From: Candidatus Falkowiibacteriota bacterium
Lineage (GTDB): Bacteria > Patescibacteria > ABY1 > BM507 > UBA12075
Direction of reading: 5' to 3'
Assembly (NCBI GenBank): GCA_030636285.1
Contig: DAOVXE010000053.1
Location: 1 to 5,856, forward strand
Length of the DNA stretch: 5,856 bases
The notes below the pieces were generated by a model that saw only the letters and a program-made list of their open reading frames with translations, was not told the origin of the DNA and did no database searches. This document shows positions 4,363 to 5,856 of this stretch, in pieces; position 1 is the first letter of the stretch, and each line of letters starts with the position of its first letter. Made by a program: the position numbers and the translations under genes.

Positions 4363-5673
4363 ATGTTAGACATTAAATACATTCGTGAAAATAAAGAGGG
4401 GATTAAGGAAGCGGCCAAGAATAAAAATATTGATCTTGATTTGGACAAACTGCTTAAGCTGGACGAAAAACGCCGTGTTTTACTTGTCCGGACCGACGAT
4501 CTTCGAGGTGAGCGCAATGAATTGGCTCGAACGGCAAAAGGTATAAAACCAACAGTAGAGCAGATCAAGAGAGGAAAGGAACTAAAAGATAAAACCATCA
4601 AGCTGGAGCGTGAGCTGAGCAGGATTGAAACGGATTTTAATGCTCTTATGATGGCGGTTCCTAATCTAATATCCGACGATACGCCGATCGGTCCGGACGA
4701 AAACGGTAACAAGATTATCCGTGATTATAAAAAACCAACTAAATTTGATTTTGCGCCCTTAGATCATATGCAAATAGGGGAGGGCTTGGGAATAATAGAC
4801 ACTGAAAAATCCGCTCAAATTTCCGGTTCGCGCTTTAATTATTTATTTGGCGAAGCGGCATTACTGCAGTTTGCTCTGATTCAATTTGTAATGGCCACGC
4901 TTACCAACAAAAATATAATTGCCAAATTAGCGCGTGAGGTGGGAAATCCATCCGACAAACCTTTCATTCCGGTTATCCCGCCGGTAATGGCCAAGAGTGA
5001 AATAATGAAAAAAATGGATCGTTTTGATCCGATTGAAGACAGATATTATTTAGAAAATGATAATGTACTTTTAATCGGCAGCGCTGAGCATACTCTTGGG
5101 CCGTTGCATATGAATGAGATTATTGACGAGAAAGAATTGCCAATTCGCTATGTTGGCTATTCAACCGCTTTCAGGCGAGAGGCCGGAACTTACGGCAAGG
5201 ATACGGCTGGGATATTACGCCGCCATCAATTTGATAAAGCCGAAATGGAATGTTTCAGCACCAAAGAAAACGGCTTAAAAGAGCAGGATTTGATAGTCGC
5301 AATCCAGGAATATTTGGTTAAAACCCTGGATATACCATATCAAGTGGTAGCTGTCTGCTCTGGTGATATGGGTAAGCCGGATTTTAGACAGATTGATATT
5401 GAATGCTGGATGCCGGGGCAAAATAAATACCGCGAAACCCATACTTCTGACTATATGACGGATTTCCAGTCGCGGCGGCTAAATATTAAATATCAAAGAT
5501 CCGACGGCAGCAAAGAAATAGCGCATATGAACGATGCCACTACTTTTGCCATGGGCCGAATTTTGATAGCTATTTTGGAAAATTATCAACAAGCAGACGG
5601 CTCAGTTAAAATCCCCAAGGTATTACAGCCATTCATGCCGAACAATATTAAGGAAATTAAAGCAAAAAAATAA
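4363..5673 (+). CDS. serS: Seryl-tRNA synthetase, class II
   Basis: This 436-residue enzyme loads serine onto tRNA-Ser. Residues 1-105 form the two-helix coiled-coil arm that grips the long variable arm of tRNA-Ser (MLDIKYIRENKEGIKEAAKN, then charged heptad-like repeats), ending at MMAVPNL. The catalytic core has the serine-binding element at 240-242 (SAE, usually TAE), motif 2 beginning at 270 (FRREAGTYGKDTAGILRRHQF), the segment at 358-372 ending TDFQSRR, and motif 3 at 390-403 with Arg399 (MGRILIAILENYQQADGS). Length is typical. Unusual points: SAEHTLGPLHMNE in place of the common TAEVP-type sequence, SDY/M in place of the CSN/C cluster, and NDATTFAMGR in place of NGSGLAVGR, one residue longer. 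These keep the catalytic arginines, so the enzyme is probably functional but of a divergent lineage. ATG 4363 gives the expected N-terminus. No Shine-Dalgarno motif is seen. ddl follows after 13 bases. Confidence 0.95.
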   Translation: MLDIKYIRENKEGIKEAAKNKNIDLDLDKLLKLDEKRRVLLVRTDDLRGERNELARTAKGIKPTVEQIKRGKELKDKTIKLERELSRIETDFNALMMAVPNLISDDTPIGPDENGNKIIRDYKKPTKFDFAPLDHMQIGEGLGIIDTEKSAQISGSRFNYLFGEAALLQFALIQFVMATLTNKNIIAKLAREVGNPSDKPFIPVIPPVMAKSEIMKKMDRFDPIEDRYYLENDNVLLIGSAEHTLGPLHMNEIIDEKELPIRYVGYSTAFRREAGTYGKDTAGILRRHQFDKAEMECFSTKENGLKEQDLIVAIQEYLVKTLDIPYQVVAVCSGDMGKPDFRQIDIECWMPGQNKYRETHTSDYMTDFQSRRLNIKYQRSDGSKEIAHMNDATTFAMGRILIAILENYQQADGSVKIPKVLQPFMPNNIKEIKAKK

Positions 5674-5686
5674 TTCAGTTATATTT

Positions 5687-5856
5687 ATGCCTAAACTTAA
5701 ACTTGCCTTGCTTCTTGGTGGCATATCCGGCGAACGGGAAGTGTCGCTTAATACAGGCTCTGTTATTTATGACGCTCTGGATAAAAGTAAATACGCCGTA
5801 ACCAAATATGATCCAAAAACTGATCTTAAAAAGCTTATAGATGATATTGGGGATAA
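5687..5856 (+). CDS. ddl: D-alanine-D-alanine ligase, N-terminal part (cut by the window edge)
   Basis: Fifty-six codons are visible before the right edge. The protein starts MPKLKLALLLGGISGEREVS and continues LNTGSVIYDAL, then KYAVTKYDPK. The LLGGxSxEREVSLxTG signature near the N-terminus, with the Glu of EREVS that contacts the first D-alanine, is characteristic of D-Ala-D-Ala ligases. The family uses ATP to join two D-alanines in the cytoplasm for the peptidoglycan precursor. The ATP-grasp domains lie beyond the window, so completeness cannot be judged. The start is fixed by the ATG immediately before the first strand. With only 13 bases after serS and no promoter between them, it is likely in the same transcript, which would place cell-wall synthesis downstream of translation genes. 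No Shine-Dalgarno motif precedes the ATG. Confidence 0.92.
   Translation, partial: MPKLKLALLLGGISGEREVSLNTGSVIYDALDKSKYAVTKYDPKTDLKKLIDDIGD

Noticed and set aside
4356..4712. Minus-strand open frame of 118 codons
   Set aside because: It is fully antisense to the coiled-coil part of serS, and its Ser/Arg/Leu-rich translation mirrors the Glu/Lys/Arg-rich heptads on the other strand.

Overview
The window looks like a stretch of a Candidate Phyla Radiation (Patescibacteria) chromosome. This is an inference from the divergent class II lysyl- and seryl-tRNA synthetases, the A+T-rich spacers, the near absence of Shine-Dalgarno motifs and the short tightly packed genes. The genetic code appears to be standard bacterial (code 11): the NUDIX gene ends at a genuine TGA and reading through it soon hits another TGA, which argues against the UGA=Gly code of Gracilibacteria/SR1.

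Layout. Bases 1-101 carry, on the minus strand, the first 33 codons of a gene running off the left edge that resembles the N-terminal region of a transposase. A compact divergent promoter region (about 102-230) separates it from a plus-strand gene (231-1160) for an unrecognised 309-residue protein with one membrane segment. A spacer of about 210 bases (1161-1369) follows. It holds a probable promoter, a terminator-like hairpin and a striking imperfect palindrome of 94 bases that ends 15 bases before the lysS start codon.

From there to the right edge all genes are on the plus strand with short gaps: lysS (1370-2851), a NUDIX hydrolase (2888-3280), a nucleoside 2-deoxyribosyltransferase-like protein (3282-3710), a YfbR/HDDC2-type HD-domain phosphohydrolase (3703-4314), serS (4363-5673) and the start of a D-alanine-D-alanine ligase gene (5687 to the edge).

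How the genes fit together. lysS and serS charge tRNAs, and ddl supplies the D-Ala-D-Ala dipeptide for peptidoglycan. The three small genes between the synthetases form an almost gapless set (1-base gap, then 8-base overlap). All three belong to nucleotide-processing families and they are much more A+T-rich than the 3' half of lysS. The best reading is a nucleotide clean-up or salvage cassette inserted between two housekeeping genes. I see no CRISPR array, rRNA, tRNA, known riboswitch or complete insertion sequence. The most interesting points are the three-gene nucleotide cassette, the palindrome and possible attenuator in the lysS leader, the unusual active-site motifs of both synthetases, and the membrane protein of unknown function.
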